Assembly: GCA_020444045.1 (NCBI GenBank) | Contig: JAHLLS010000015.1 | Location: 62,001 to 126,000 of the forward strand | DNA length: 64,000 nucleotides | Source: Deltaproteobacteria bacterium | GTDB lineage: Bacteria; Desulfobacterota; Desulfobacteria; Desulfobacterales; UBA5852 | Direction of reading: 5' to 3' | Shown here: positions 9,085-19,312 of the stretch, piece by piece | Position numbering within the stretch: position 1 is the stretch's first letter | Layout: each line of letters starts with the position of its first letter | Notes under the pieces: generated by a model | The model's database searches: none | Told to the model about the DNA's origin: nothing | What the model saw: only the letters and a program-made list of their open reading frames with translations | Made by a program: the position numbers and the translations under genes

Positions 9085-10350
9085 TCAGAATAGTGGCGGA
9101 TGGTTCTGCTCAGCCTGAGCGCGAAGGGCAAAAGCGCGAAAACGTTCTCCTTCGGTCGCATTGCCCTGCGAAAAATAGATCTGGCTGATACGCTCGAAGT
9201 AAAGGGCGGCATTGGTCGGGATTTCATGTGCCAGCGACAGATAAATTTCAAGAATGTCCGGGTCTTTAATCCCTTCGGCAAAGGAGAGTTCTGCATATTG
9301 GTGTTTGATCCGGGGATCAACGCGGGCATGGCAGCTGCGGCAGCGCCCGATGATTTTCCGATATAGTCCACGTGCCTCGGATTGCTCCTGTAATGCCTCG
9401 TGGGCTTTTGCAAGTTCCTGTGCCATGCCGTCGTCCCAGCCATAGGTTTCCAGAAAATAGCGGTAGAAATCGCGGGCCTTGTCGAACTGGCCGGCACGGT
9501 AAAGGGTTTCACCCTTCAAGTGCATGACCGCCCGGGATTGTGCCAGGTGGGGCGGAAGCGATGCCAGCAGGGCTTCGGCCTGTGCTGTTTCACCGTGCTC
9601 CCAGTAGATGTCGCACAGCAGCTGATAGGCCGGCAGGGCTTCGGGATGGTGAAAGCGGACCTCTTCCAGCAGTTCACGGGCCTCCTCCAGTCGGCCGTTG
9701 TTTACATAGGCGGTGGCAAGCTCCAGGGGGATAAAGCTATCCGGCCGAGGGAGGGCGGTCATGGCCCGCTCCAGGTATGTTATGGCGGTATCGAAATTAC
9801 CGTTGTTGAGGGCGATATAACCGTCGATGAAGTCTTCGCCATAGCCTTGATAGGCTTTCCCGATCTCTTCCGGTAGGGTATGGCACAGCGCTCGGAAATA
9901 TTCATCTTTCGATACGGTCGGATTGGCCGATGTCAGGTCGTTATCCAGGGAAGGTGCGTCAACCGATATGGTCTCAATCGCATTATAATCGGATTCGGGG
10001 CTGGCATTCAAGGCTGCCAGCTGCTTTGTCAATTCATCCCGGAAAGCCTCATCGTCGCTGATTTCCAAAGCCAGGGTCAGGGCCGCACGCGCTTCGTCCG
10101 CATAGCCCCCGTCAAGATAGTTCATAGCATCTTCCTGATGGCTGCGGGCGAGGGCTTCGCATGTTTGCCGGATCTTATCCTGAAGCTGTCGATGCCGGTG
10201 TGGTTCAGCCTCAGGTGCTTTATCAAGTTTATAGAGGGCACGTTCATAGGCCTGCTTGGCCTGGCCCCACAGGCCGGACGCAAACAGGGTGTCGCCTTTG
10301 GATTCCAGTTTTTCAGGGGTTGGACCCGAAAACAGTTTCATCAGAGACAT
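9085..10350 (-). CDS. TPR-repeat protein with CxxC motif
   Basis: The product is about 421 residues from the chosen ATG (MSLMKLFSG); a longer frame upstream looks non-coding. Helical repeats typical of TPRs recur, for example YIALNNGNFDTAITYLERAM, LATAYVNNGRLEEARELLEEV and LKGETLYRAGQFDKARDFYRY. A CRSCHARVDPRIKHQYAELS segment near residue 345 gives a single CxxC that may bind metal. There is no signal peptide, so it is likely cytoplasmic. It heads an operon with a membrane TPR-like protein and a polyene oxidoreductase. Function unknown. Confidence 0.78.
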   Translation of the reverse strand: MSLMKLFSGPTPEKLESKGDTLFASGLWGQAKQAYERALYKLDKAPEAEPHRHRQLQDKIRQTCEALARSHQEDAMNYLDGGYADEARAALTLALEISDDEAFRDELTKQLAALNASPESDYNAIETISVDAPSLDNDLTSANPTVSKDEYFRALCHTLPEEIGKAYQGYGEDFIDGYIALNNGNFDTAITYLERAMTALPRPDSFIPLELATAYVNNGRLEEARELLEEVRFHHPEALPAYQLLCDIYWEHGETAQAEALLASLPPHLAQSRAVMHLKGETLYRAGQFDKARDFYRYFLETYGWDDGMAQELAKAHEALQEQSEARGLYRKIIGRCRSCHARVDPRIKHQYAELSFAEGIKDPDILEIYLSLAHEIPTNAALYFERISQIYFSQGNATEGERFRAFALRAQAEQNHPPLF

Positions 10351-10712
10351 GGTCACACGCTTTTGCAGGTGATCGGGGCCATCCGCCCCCGGAAAATTGT
10401 TGCAGGGGCACCATACCATTCAGCGCCGGTGAGGGAAAGAGAGGGATCGGATGTTGTCTAAAAAGATAGAATTTAATATAAAATTGGCTGTATAGGCTAT
10501 TTTTGAAGGTAGACGATGTTTTAAAGCTGGATTGAAATGGATGATTTAGGGGGATTGAGCGCTGGTAAAATTGAACAGATTAAGAGAATAATATCATTTA
10601 ATCCATGAAGTAACGGCTGCGCCGAACATATCGCTGGAAAACGACGCGTTACAGCCTCGCATCTCAGCTCGAACGATAGGAATAAAAACAAGGTTTTACA
10701 AAAGGGAAAAGT
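10351..10712. other. Divergent intergenic region
   Basis: The region separates the minus-strand TPR operon from the plus-strand DUF202-like gene. It is AT-rich at 10460-10610 and presumably holds promoters for both sides. I could not fix exact -35/-10 boxes and see no gene. Confidence 0.4.
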
Positions 10713-11045
10713 ATGAGCGACGATACAACAAAGATCAATTCAATCGCAATCAATGAAGTTCAACTAATTTTAGCAGAGAAGCGCACATCCTTAGCTCTCA
10801 TGCGGACAGGTATAGCGGTTTTGGCGTTACCGCTATCGGTTATCAGTTTTCTGATAGCGACTTCCAAACATTACCACATCCCCGATGTTTTACATTTGAT
10901 CATCCCATTGGGCGTGCTCAATCTCGTTTTAATTGTTTTGGGTGCTTTCCTGGTTATACGCTCCATAATTCGATTGAAACAATACGATCACTTTATTAAT
11001 GAAATTAAACGAAAGCATAGTGTCATTGGGGAATTTATAAAGTGA
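10713..11045 (+). CDS. DUF202-like small membrane protein
   Basis: This is a 110-residue protein. The segment LAEKRTSLALMRTGIAVLAL matches the DUF202/YidH-type signature, an ERTxLAxxRT-like stretch entering the first membrane helix. Two membrane segments are visible, at about residues 36-53 and 65-86, followed by a basic C-terminal tail. A purine-rich AAAAGGGAAAAGT precedes the ATG. It appears monocistronic. The family has no established function. Confidence 0.7.
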   Translation: MSDDTTKINSIAINEVQLILAEKRTSLALMRTGIAVLALPLSVISFLIATSKHYHIPDVLHLIIPLGVLNLVLIVLGAFLVIRSIIRLKQYDHFINEIKRKHSVIGEFIK

Positions 11046-11341
11046 TTCTATGAAAGAATCCTGATCATGCAAATCCAACCGGTGCAAAAGACCGTACGGC
11101 TGATTTGCGGTGTAAACGGTAATCATCGTCCCGCGCAAATTTATCGTTTACGAGGATTGTTCTTATATCAGTAGCGCTAAGACTATCGTCAACGGACACA
11201 GTTTGCCGGGTCCAAGTTTCCGCTTTATGATTTTGCCGCGTTGAAAAACGGTAAAATATCAATGGTGATGGGCTGGAATCACTTTCACGCCGGTCGCTCG
11301 TTCAAACACTTATCGCTCGGCGTAGGAAAGGGATTCCAGAC

Positions 11342-12865
11342 GTGTCGCTACCACCTGCCCAGCGCATGGCCGTTATTGGAGCGGCACTCCTGGCACTTTT
11401 TCTAGGGGCGTTGGATGCCCTGGTCATGTCTGCCGCCATGCCCACGATCGTCGCGGATCTTGGGGGGCTGCAACTCTACAGCTGGGTCTATTCAGCCTAT
11501 TTTTTAGCCCGTGCGGTATCGCTGCCTATTTTTGGCAAACTTGCCGATCTCTATAAGAACCGCAGCCTTTTCATTGGCGCGATTTTGTTGTTCAGCCTTT
11601 CTTCAGCCGCCGCCGGATGCGCCGTGAACATGGTAACCTTGATTATCGCCAGAGTTATACAGGGTATCGCGGCCGGGGGTGTTTTTGCGCTGGTCTATAT
11701 CGTCTTAGCGGACGTATCGGCACCGGAAACAAGAGGCCGCACGCTTTCCCTGGCGAGCTCCATCTGGGGCATTGCCAGTGTGCTTGGGCCGACCTTGGGT
11801 GGTTTTATCGTAACTTATCTGTCGTGGCGCTGGATTTTCTTTATCAACATCCCCCTGGGTATCGTGTCACTTTGGGGTATCGCAACCTACCTGGTCGAAC
11901 TCAGGCCCAAAAAGACGACTGTATCCCTGGATCTGATAGGGGTTGCCACCCTGTCAACGGCAATTTTGGCATTTTTGTTCGCATTTCTTCTGGGGGGGCG
12001 GACCTATCCCTGGGGATCGGTGCGCATCATCGGATTGTTTGCCTTGTTTATCATCGGCACGGCGGCCTTCATCATGGCCGAAAAGCACGCTCCGGACCCG
12101 ATCCTTCCCATCCGGCTGTTCCGCAACCGGGGATTCCGTAACGGTAATGCGGCCGTTTTCCTCAGCAGTTTTGCCATTTTTTCCATGTTTGCCTACGCGC
12201 CGCTCTTCATTCAAGGGGTCCAGGGCAAATCCCCCATGGAAGTGGGGGTTGCCATGCTGGCCCTCAGTCTGGGATGGTCCATCGGATCCATTGCTCTGGG
12301 TCAGGTGATCGACCGCATGGGGCGCAAGTTGGTCGCGATTGCCGGGGCCCTGTGCCTTGTTTGTGGGTGTGCGATGACATTGGCTTTTGCGCCGGAAACG
12401 ACGGTTTATTATAGTTTCACGACTTTTTTTGTCATCGGCATCGGTATGGGGTTCGTGGCGCTGGCGACGCTGCTGGTGGTGCAGTCGGCAGTCCCGCTCC
12501 GTGATCTTGGCGTGGCTACTGCATCCAACCAGTTTGCCAGAACGCTGGGGGGGACGGTGGGCGTCGGTATCGGGGGCAGTTTTATCGCCGCCCGGTTTGC
12601 CGAGCTGACCGATGCGGTTCAAAACCGGGGTCTTTTGGCGGGCTTGCCCCCAAACCTTGCAAACAAAGGGCTTGACCAGATCGAGGGGCTGTTGCGTCCT
12701 GATGTTTTATCCGCCTTGCCGGACGATATCAGGCTATGGGTGCAGGCGAGTGTCGGGCAGGGGGTGACCGAGGTGTTCTGGACCGTTATTGTGGCGGCCA
12801 TTGTATGTCTCTTTTTTTGTTTGTTGATCCCGCCAGAAGTCCCTTCGGCAGACCACAGGAAATGA
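11342..12865 (+). CDS. DHA2-family major facilitator exporter (EmrB/QacA type)
   Basis: The 507-residue inner-membrane protein has about 14 hydrophobic segments. Early motifs fit the drug:H+ antiporter-2 group: LGALDALVMSAAMPTIVADL, then SWVYSAYFLARAVSLPIFGKLADLYKNRSLF, and LGPTLGGFIVTYLSWRWIFFINIPLG. The start is GTG with GGAAAGGG upstream; an ATG eight codons later is a weaker choice. Substrates are probably hydrophobic toxic compounds, but this is family-level inference. No HlyD-type partner or regulator is adjacent. Confidence 0.9.
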   Translation: MSLPPAQRMAVIGAALLALFLGALDALVMSAAMPTIVADLGGLQLYSWVYSAYFLARAVSLPIFGKLADLYKNRSLFIGAILLFSLSSAAAGCAVNMVTLIIARVIQGIAAGGVFALVYIVLADVSAPETRGRTLSLASSIWGIASVLGPTLGGFIVTYLSWRWIFFINIPLGIVSLWGIATYLVELRPKKTTVSLDLIGVATLSTAILAFLFAFLLGGRTYPWGSVRIIGLFALFIIGTAAFIMAEKHAPDPILPIRLFRNRGFRNGNAAVFLSSFAIFSMFAYAPLFIQGVQGKSPMEVGVAMLALSLGWSIGSIALGQVIDRMGRKLVAIAGALCLVCGCAMTLAFAPETTVYYSFTTFFVIGIGMGFVALATLLVVQSAVPLRDLGVATASNQFARTLGGTVGVGIGGSFIAARFAELTDAVQNRGLLAGLPPNLANKGLDQIEGLLRPDVLSALPDDIRLWVQASVGQGVTEVFWTVIVAAIVCLFFCLLIPPEVPSADHRK

Positions 12866-13055
12866 TTTTGAGCGCATGGATGGATCCTATGTCGCTAAGG
12901 ACACCGGGCCATCGGACGCTTGACCCGCTTCCCTTGGTGTCGGGCAAAACGTTTTGATTTCCTGCCGGGCATATAGTACGACGCACTCCCTGGTGGGCAA
13001 TCACGGTTGCCTTGGATTGGAATGAACCCCTGTTAGATCACGACAGGATGAATGA

Positions 13056-14153
<1,098 letters not shown>

Positions 14154-14217
14154 TACGGCGGCAATGGATCTTATCCCGGCACCCTATTGACAAGTGCGCC
14201 CGCCGAACCGACCTTTT

Positions 14218-14235
14218 GGCAGCATGACAGCTGCC
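14218..14235 (+). promoter_or_regulatory. Small hairpin overlapping the leader of the next gene
   Basis: GGCAGC, ATGACA and GCTGCC form a perfect six-base stem just before the ribosome site (GGGAGG) of the gene at 14249. It could affect translation or be a weak terminator for leuB; no T tract follows. Confidence 0.3.
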
Positions 14236-14248
14236 GGGAGGTCAAAAA

Positions 14249-14584
14249 ATGACAAACGCATTGATGCTATTCGGGTTGGCGCTGGCGTATGCGCTGATTA
14301 AAGTATTCCTGGAAAAACGCCTGTCCCCCCTGGACGATGTGGGTGACGAGCGGCATCTTGCCGACCTGGCGTTTGCTATCGGATGCAGTGTCTTCGATTT
14401 GTTCCGATCGGCGGGGGACCGCTGGAATTTTTCGGATCAGAAAGTCAATGCTGATTTCCAGAACTATCTCAGAACGGATCGGATTCCGCCTTACGTGCGT
14501 CAATTCCTGCATCACCATCCCCTCAATCGCAATCGCACCTACCAGCGCCTCGTTTACAATGGCGGTCGTCCCCCTTACCTGTAA
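14249..14584 (+). CDS. Small hypothetical protein with N-terminal membrane helix
   Basis: The 111-residue product begins with a hydrophobic segment (LMLFGLALAYALIKVFL), then an acidic linker and a soluble part rich in aromatic and basic residues, ending NRTYQRLVYNGGRPPYL. The ribosome site CCGGGAGG lies about 10 bases before the ATG. I do not recognise the family. The gene is convergent with the downstream lipoprotein gene and 95 bp after leuB. Confidence 0.6.
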   Translation: MTNALMLFGLALAYALIKVFLEKRLSPLDDVGDERHLADLAFAIGCSVFDLFRSAGDRWNFSDQKVNADFQNYLRTDRIPPYVRQFLHHHPLNRNRTYQRLVYNGGRPPYL

Positions 14585-14631
14585 ACGGATCCGTCGGCCA
14601 GCCGGAAGTCGCGATGCCCGTCAATCCTATC

Positions 14632-15498
14632 TCATTGTGCGTCTTTTGGAGGGATTTGGCAGGCTAAGCGGTCAAAGTCTTCGGCCAGGGATTCGAGATA
14701 GGCCAGAAGATGGGACCGCTGCGCGTCGGTCAGCGTTTTCTCGATGTCGGTCAGCAGGTCCAGCATAAGCGCGATATTGCGGTCCAATTGCACTTGATAG
14801 GCTTTTGTTCGCACCACCTCGGGCGATACCAGTAAAATAGTGAACTTTTCCTTGAAAGTCGGGTCAACCGCACGTGTTGCGATCAAATTTCGAAAAGCCT
14901 GCTGCTGGCGTCGACGATTGGCAAGCCATAGATCCGTGGTTGCCCCCATATCATGGCTCCATTTCTCGACGGCGGCATATTGCGCGCTGGTCAGATCCCC
15001 GATCCACTGCTCTAACCGATCAACCATGCGATGGGCGCGGTTTTGAAGGATTTCGCGGGGCGGAGGATCGACATAGGTGCGCTGCCGTTCGAGGTTTTCC
15101 TTTTCAATATTCCGGAAAAGTTCCTCAATCTGGTCGTCACTAGCCGTAATCACGATATCCGCCACGTCTGGACCGATCCGAGCCATCAGGCCTTTCCAAT
15201 ACTGCTCGAGGGTTTCCAGATAATGAGCGAACCGATCCCTTGTGATGGACTGACCGGGGGCTTCGAAATCCTGCTTTACAGATTTGAGGAAGGCGGCGTA
15301 AACGGGAAGTTGGGTGCGGCAGTACCAGTCCAACTGGTGGGCGAGGCGGTTCTCCAACGCGCTGCGCTGGGCTGAATCCAAATCAAGATAGTCATCGACA
15401 TACCAGGGGATCATCCAGTTCAACTGATGATAATACCAGCGAGGTCCGCAGGCAGTGACCAAAAGAAGGGTTAGCGCTGATAGAATGACGGCTCGCAT
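14632..15498 (-). CDS. DUF6279-like lipoprotein
   Basis: The 288-residue product has a short signal sequence and lipobox LLVTAC (Cys17), so it should be lipidated and exported. The mature start, YYHQLNWMIPWYVDDYLDLDSAQRSALENRL, resembles the DUF6279 family, whose members begin with a similar YxxLDWLIPWYVDDYV region. The remainder is almost entirely helical. There is no known biochemical role. It is preceded by a possible small gene on the same strand. Confidence 0.75.
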   Translation of the reverse strand: MRAVILSALTLLLVTACGPRWYYHQLNWMIPWYVDDYLDLDSAQRSALENRLAHQLDWYCRTQLPVYAAFLKSVKQDFEAPGQSITRDRFAHYLETLEQYWKGLMARIGPDVADIVITASDDQIEELFRNIEKENLERQRTYVDPPPREILQNRAHRMVDRLEQWIGDLTSAQYAAVEKWSHDMGATTDLWLANRRRQQQAFRNLIATRAVDPTFKEKFTILLVSPEVVRTKAYQVQLDRNIALMLDLLTDIEKTLTDAQRSHLLAYLESLAEDFDRLACQIPPKDAQ

Positions 15499-15740
15499 TT
15501 TGTCATAATAGAAATTTTTTCGAGCATTTCAATAGCGACACCTCCCAGGACAGGCGGAAAACGTTACGGCATGCCGGTCGACAGGACCGGTTTATAACGG
15601 ATGCCATGCGCCGAACGGTGGGGACTGAACCGTTCGATCGTCTGAATGAAGCGAAATGGGCGGTTTCAATGGAGAGCGCGGATTTGGAGGTACTTTTCGA
15701 GCCCCTGGCGCAGATTCGTATCCTCTGATTTGATTCCCGG

Positions 15741-15920
15741 TTAAAAAACCGGAAATGCGAGATAGTCATAGACCTTTTCGACGAGTCGATGGTGGAACCG
15801 AACGACCTTCGCATAACAGGCCTTCAACAAAGCCGGCGCCGATAAGCGGATTTTGTCGAGGGGGGCACCGTCAAGGCCCGGCACCGTATAAAGACAATCG
15901 GCATTCAATTGTTTGAACAT
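15741..15920 (-). CDS. Small 59-residue protein of unknown function; same frame remains open after the TAA
   Basis: The ATG at 15920 follows a strong AAAGGAG site. The product starts MFKQLNADCLYTV and ends EKVYDYLAFPVF. It is soluble and basic in the middle (AKVVRFHHRLVEK). After the TAA the same frame runs about 24 more codons with a plausible helix, LRQGLEKYLQIRALH, before TGA. The annotated protein may therefore be a nonsense-truncated version of a longer one. TAA is not used for selenocysteine or pyrrolysine. Function unknown. Confidence 0.5.
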   Translation of the reverse strand: MFKQLNADCLYTVPGLDGAPLDKIRLSAPALLKACYAKVVRFHHRLVEKVYDYLAFPVF

Positions 15921-16464
15921 GAGCGCTCCTTTAGTTGATGATGTTTAAGCCGTTTGACAAAAGGCGGGGGAAGTACGGTGGTAAAACGTGGTTCAAATGT
16001 TGTGCCACGATCTATGGAAAGTAAAAACAGCTGTAATTGTTGATATATTCGATCTCTTGCAAAAAGACTGGGGCAAAAAATCCGTAGGGAAATCGCTACA
16101 GCGATGGCGTCATAAAGATCATTGTCCCGTTAAGATGCTGGAATAATATGATTTATTTACGTACTCCCCTGTGTAGGGCGAAACCTTCAACGCTTTTCGA
16201 TTCACGGTGGGAATCGACGGCTGTCGCTGCGTGCCCGGGAGAGTGCGACCGCTGAAGCATTCCTGACAAGACAGCAGTGGTTTTTACAATACGGAAGCGC
16301 TAACAAGAACCGATTTGCCCTTCCGGTCGGCTACCATGCATGCCGGCGTTGCCGGTAGCCAAGGGGTAGGGGATGGTGACAAATGCTTCTTTTGGGCGTA
16401 TAGTCCTGCACTCGTGCGTTGTGATTGGAACTTCTGCCACATCGGTGGCCGCAAAGGAATTCGT
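15921..16464. other. Long intergenic region
   Basis: No supported gene is visible. The region contains a small inverted repeat CGATTC/GAATCG near 16199 and an AT-rich stretch around 16020-16170 that may hold promoters for the flanking genes. Frames on both strands at 16284-16566 look like by-products of composition. Confidence 0.4.
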
Positions 16465-17289
16465 ATGCTGCTGGATGATCCTGGAACCCTGCCGGCACGC
16501 ATCCAATGTGCTCTGCAAGCGGAGGCCAACCGGCAACCGCCCTGGAATGACGGCCAGTCCATCCATAATGGCTTGTCCGTGGTCCTCCTGTTGCTGGGGA
16601 TATGTTCCCCGGCGCCCGATCGACCTGCGGAACCGTGCCTTATCCTCAACAAACGATCTTCCAAGGTGCGCCAGCCCGGCGATATCTGCTGCCCCGGTGG
16701 GGGAATTGCACCACGCCGTGACCGTTTAGGGGCCCATCTGCTTCGACTGCCCGGAACACCGTTGCGACAGTGGATCTATTATCGTTTTTGGCGGCGGCGG
16801 GCGCCGCAAGGTATGTCGCGGCTGCGCATGCTCCTGGCCACGGCCTTGCGTGAGGGGGCGGAGGAAATGCGATTGAACCCCCTGGGCGTTGGTTTTCAGG
16901 GCATGCTGCCGCCCGAGCACCTGGTCATGTTCAACCGCACCATCTATCCCATGGTGGGATGGGTCCATCGGCAGCAGCGGTTTTTCCCCAACTGGGAGGT
17001 GGAGCGGATTGTCCGGATTCCGGTGCGCGCCTTACTGGTGCCGACCGACTATATCCGATTGCGCCTGACGATGGCCCATCAGCAGCCGGCGACGCAAGGC
17101 GTTGGGGGGCGTGAATTTGCGGCCTTTCGCTATCGGTCACCGGCGGGCGTCGAAATTTTATGGGGAGCGACCTATCGCATCGTGATGGCTTTTCTCCAGC
17201 GCGTCTTCAACTTTTTACCGCCTGAGATAGAAAACGGGCCCGTCGTCGAGAAGCGCTTGACGGCGGCATACCTGACGGGCGAAGGTTAA
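16465..17289 (+). CDS. Nudix hydrolase, CoA-pyrophosphatase-like, with split Nudix box
   Basis: The product is 274 residues from an ATG preceded by AAAGGAATTCGT; the longer upstream frame lacks a good start. LILNKRSSKVRQPGDICCPGGG matches the lead-in to CoA-type Nudix proteins, and LREGAEEMRL is the REXXEE half of the Nudix box. About 50 residues separate the GGG from REGAEE, where the standard box has about nine, so the catalytic helix is interrupted by an Arg-rich insertion. Later motifs (GFQGMLPP, then MVGWV) also fit the CoA-pyrophosphatase group. Activity is uncertain because of the insertion. Confidence 0.65.
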   Translation: MLLDDPGTLPARIQCALQAEANRQPPWNDGQSIHNGLSVVLLLLGICSPAPDRPAEPCLILNKRSSKVRQPGDICCPGGGIAPRRDRLGAHLLRLPGTPLRQWIYYRFWRRRAPQGMSRLRMLLATALREGAEEMRLNPLGVGFQGMLPPEHLVMFNRTIYPMVGWVHRQQRFFPNWEVERIVRIPVRALLVPTDYIRLRLTMAHQQPATQGVGGREFAAFRYRSPAGVEILWGATYRIVMAFLQRVFNFLPPEIENGPVVEKRLTAAYLTGEG

Positions 17290-17343
17290 ACCGTCCGATC
17301 CTTTTCCTGTCCGGTGGGAAGACGATGGCACGGGGAGGTGTGC

Positions 17344-18162
17344 ATGATCTATGGCGCCATGAATTTTCCGATACGACCGGTGCTCGACGAGATCCAAGCC
17401 ATCGGCTCGTTGGGGTTTGATTATGTGGAACTGGCCATGGATGCGCCGGAGGCGCACTATGTCGGTCTCCGTAATCAGCGCGACGCGATTCTCCATGCCC
17501 TTGCACAGTATGGCATGTCGCTGATCTGCCATTTGCCGACGTTCATCCATACGGCGGATCTGACGGAAAGCATTCGCACGGCATCGCGGCATGAACTCCT
17601 GAATTCCCTTGCGGTCGCTGCCGAGCTCGGTGCACGCAAGGTGGTGTTGCATCCCAGTTTCATTGGTGGCATGGGACGTAACGCCTTGGAACTATCAAAG
17701 CACTACGCGATCGAGACTCTGGATGCTGTCGCCCTTCAGGCGGAGAAGATCGGGTTGCGGGTATGCCTGGAAAACCTTTTTGCACGGTTGACCCCGTTCA
17801 CCACGCCGGAAGATTTTACCATTGTCTTTGAAAAATGGCCGCAGCTGGCCATGACCCTGGATATTGGCCATGCCTTTATCGATGGTCATGGCATGGACCG
17901 TATTCTGGCGTTTATCCGGCAGTTCGGTGAGCGGATTCAGCACGTTCATATCAGTGACAATTTCGGCCGGCGGGACGAACACCTGGCGGTCGGTGATGGT
18001 GCCATCGATTTCGCGATGCTGATCGAGGCCCTGCGCCAAATCCCTTACGACGATACCATGACCCTCGAAATCTTTACACCTGACCGGGAAGACCTCATCC
18101 GCAGTCGGAATATCCTGCAAAAAATGCGCGATCATCACATCTTGAAACATGAAAGTATATGA
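17344..18162 (+). CDS. Sugar phosphate isomerase/epimerase-like TIM-barrel protein (AP-endonuclease-2 fold)
   Basis: The 272-residue product belongs to the xylose-isomerase-like TIM-barrel superfamily. Candidate metal ligands occur in GLRVCLENLF, MTLDIGHAFIDG, QHVHISDNFG and MTLEIF. The ATG at 17344 follows GGGGAGGTGTGC, which fixes the start. It sits 54 bp after the Nudix gene, so the two may be one operon. A Fur-like box begins one base after the stop codon. The substrate is unknown; endonuclease IV is possible but the overall motifs are weaker for that. Confidence 0.85.
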   Translation: MIYGAMNFPIRPVLDEIQAIGSLGFDYVELAMDAPEAHYVGLRNQRDAILHALAQYGMSLICHLPTFIHTADLTESIRTASRHELLNSLAVAAELGARKVVLHPSFIGGMGRNALELSKHYAIETLDAVALQAEKIGLRVCLENLFARLTPFTTPEDFTIVFEKWPQLAMTLDIGHAFIDGHGMDRILAFIRQFGERIQHVHISDNFGRRDEHLAVGDGAIDFAMLIEALRQIPYDDTMTLEIFTPDREDLIRSRNILQKMRDHHILKHESI

Positions 18163-18181
18163 GATAATGATTATTATTATC
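18163..18181. promoter_or_regulatory. Fur box-like site
   Basis: GATAATGATTATTATTATC matches 17 of 19 positions of the classical Fur consensus GATAATGATAATCATTATC. It lies immediately after the TIM-barrel gene and 212 bp before the rhodanese/ferritin-like gene. Iron-dependent control of that downstream gene is the simplest reading. Confidence 0.55.
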
Positions 18182-18392
18182 TGAAGATGCAATCGATGCG
18201 GACGTAGCGCCCCCGCTTTTTCGTGTTGATGTGAGATGTCAGGCAACCGTTCCGCAGCGATTCCCTCGGCAAACCCCGACAATTTGTCCTTGTACCGCAA
18301 TGGTCGTCAAGGCCGGTAATATGTCTTCCCGGAGCGGTCCTGACGGCCACGAGTATGCTAATCGAAACTTATTCAGGGAAAGAGACATTGAC

Positions 18393-19223
18393 ATGCGCTG
18401 GAAACAATTTTTTACGCCGGTTCAATCATTCGACGCCATCGAAGCGGACGACTACATGCGTCAAACAAATGCAGAGGCCTATACCCTGCTGGATGTGCGC
18501 CAGCCCAAAGAATACGAAACCGAGCATCTGCCGGGCGCCAAGTTGGTCCCGCTGCCGGACCTGGGAGAGCGCATCGCGGAACTTGATGCCGCCAAACCCA
18601 CCCTTGTGTACTGTGCCATCGGTGGCCGCAGTCGGATCGCCGCTCAAATGCTCGCCAGCAAGGGCTTTAAGGAGGTCTATAACCTTTCCGGCGGCATCAA
18701 GGCCTGGGCCAGCAAAAAAGCGGTCGGGAAAGAAGACGTGGGCCTGAGCCTCTTCTCGGGAAAAGAGTCACCCGCCGAAACCCTTGTGGTGGCTTATTCG
18801 TTAGAGGCTGGTTTGCGCGACTTTTACCTCTCGATGGCGGCTAAAGTCGATGATGTCAAAACGACGGCCTTGTTTAAAAAATTATCCGACATCGAGGTGA
18901 AACACCAGGATCGTATTTTTGAGGAATTCATACGGGTGTCCGGCGTTTCAATGGATCGGGCAGAATTTGAAAAGCAAATGGTGGCGCCGCAAATGGAGGG
19001 AGGGCTGAGCACGGATGAATACCTGGCAATCTATCAGCCCGACATGACTGTCCCTCTGGAAGTCATCTCGCTGGCCATGGCAATCGAAGCCCAGGCGCTG
19101 GACCTTTACCAGCGGGCAGGGGATCGGGCCGAGACGGAAGAGAACAAAATCGCCCTGTTAAGGATTGCCGATGAAGAACGGGCGCATCTGGCGCAACTTG
19201 GCCGATTGGTGGAATCCCTTTAA
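18393..19223 (+). CDS. Rhodanese domain fused to ferritin-like (rubrerythrin-type) domain
   Basis: The 276-residue soluble protein has a rhodanese domain at residues about 8-105, with active-site loop YCAIGGRSR (Cys as sulfur carrier). A four-helix ferritin-like domain spans about 125-275, with ligand-type residues in YSLEAGLRDFY, DIEVKHQDRIFEEF, AMAIEAQALDLY and IADEERAHL. The start at MRWKQFF has AGGGAAAGAG upstream. Fusions of this type are seen in anaerobes and probably serve sulfur or peroxide handling. The Fur-like site upstream supports a link to iron. The exact reaction is unknown. Confidence 0.88.
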   Translation: MRWKQFFTPVQSFDAIEADDYMRQTNAEAYTLLDVRQPKEYETEHLPGAKLVPLPDLGERIAELDAAKPTLVYCAIGGRSRIAAQMLASKGFKEVYNLSGGIKAWASKKAVGKEDVGLSLFSGKESPAETLVVAYSLEAGLRDFYLSMAAKVDDVKTTALFKKLSDIEVKHQDRIFEEFIRVSGVSMDRAEFEKQMVAPQMEGGLSTDEYLAIYQPDMTVPLEVISLAMAIEAQALDLYQRAGDRAETEENKIALLRIADEERAHLAQLGRLVESL

Positions 19224-19312
19224 CTGCGTTGATGCGGCAGGATCCGAGGACAATATTTGCAGTGCTTGCATGGCGCGCTGGGATCAGCGCCTGTCGTCAT
19301 CGGCCACAGTCG

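Noticed and set aside
15741..15743. TAA as a recoded amino acid
   Set aside because: Known recoding uses UGA (Sec) or UAG (Pyl). No case supports TAA here.
15503..15814. 103-codon minus frame, Ser/Arg-rich
   Set aside because: It is out of frame with the better-supported small gene at 15741-15920 and has a composition typical of an off-frame reading.
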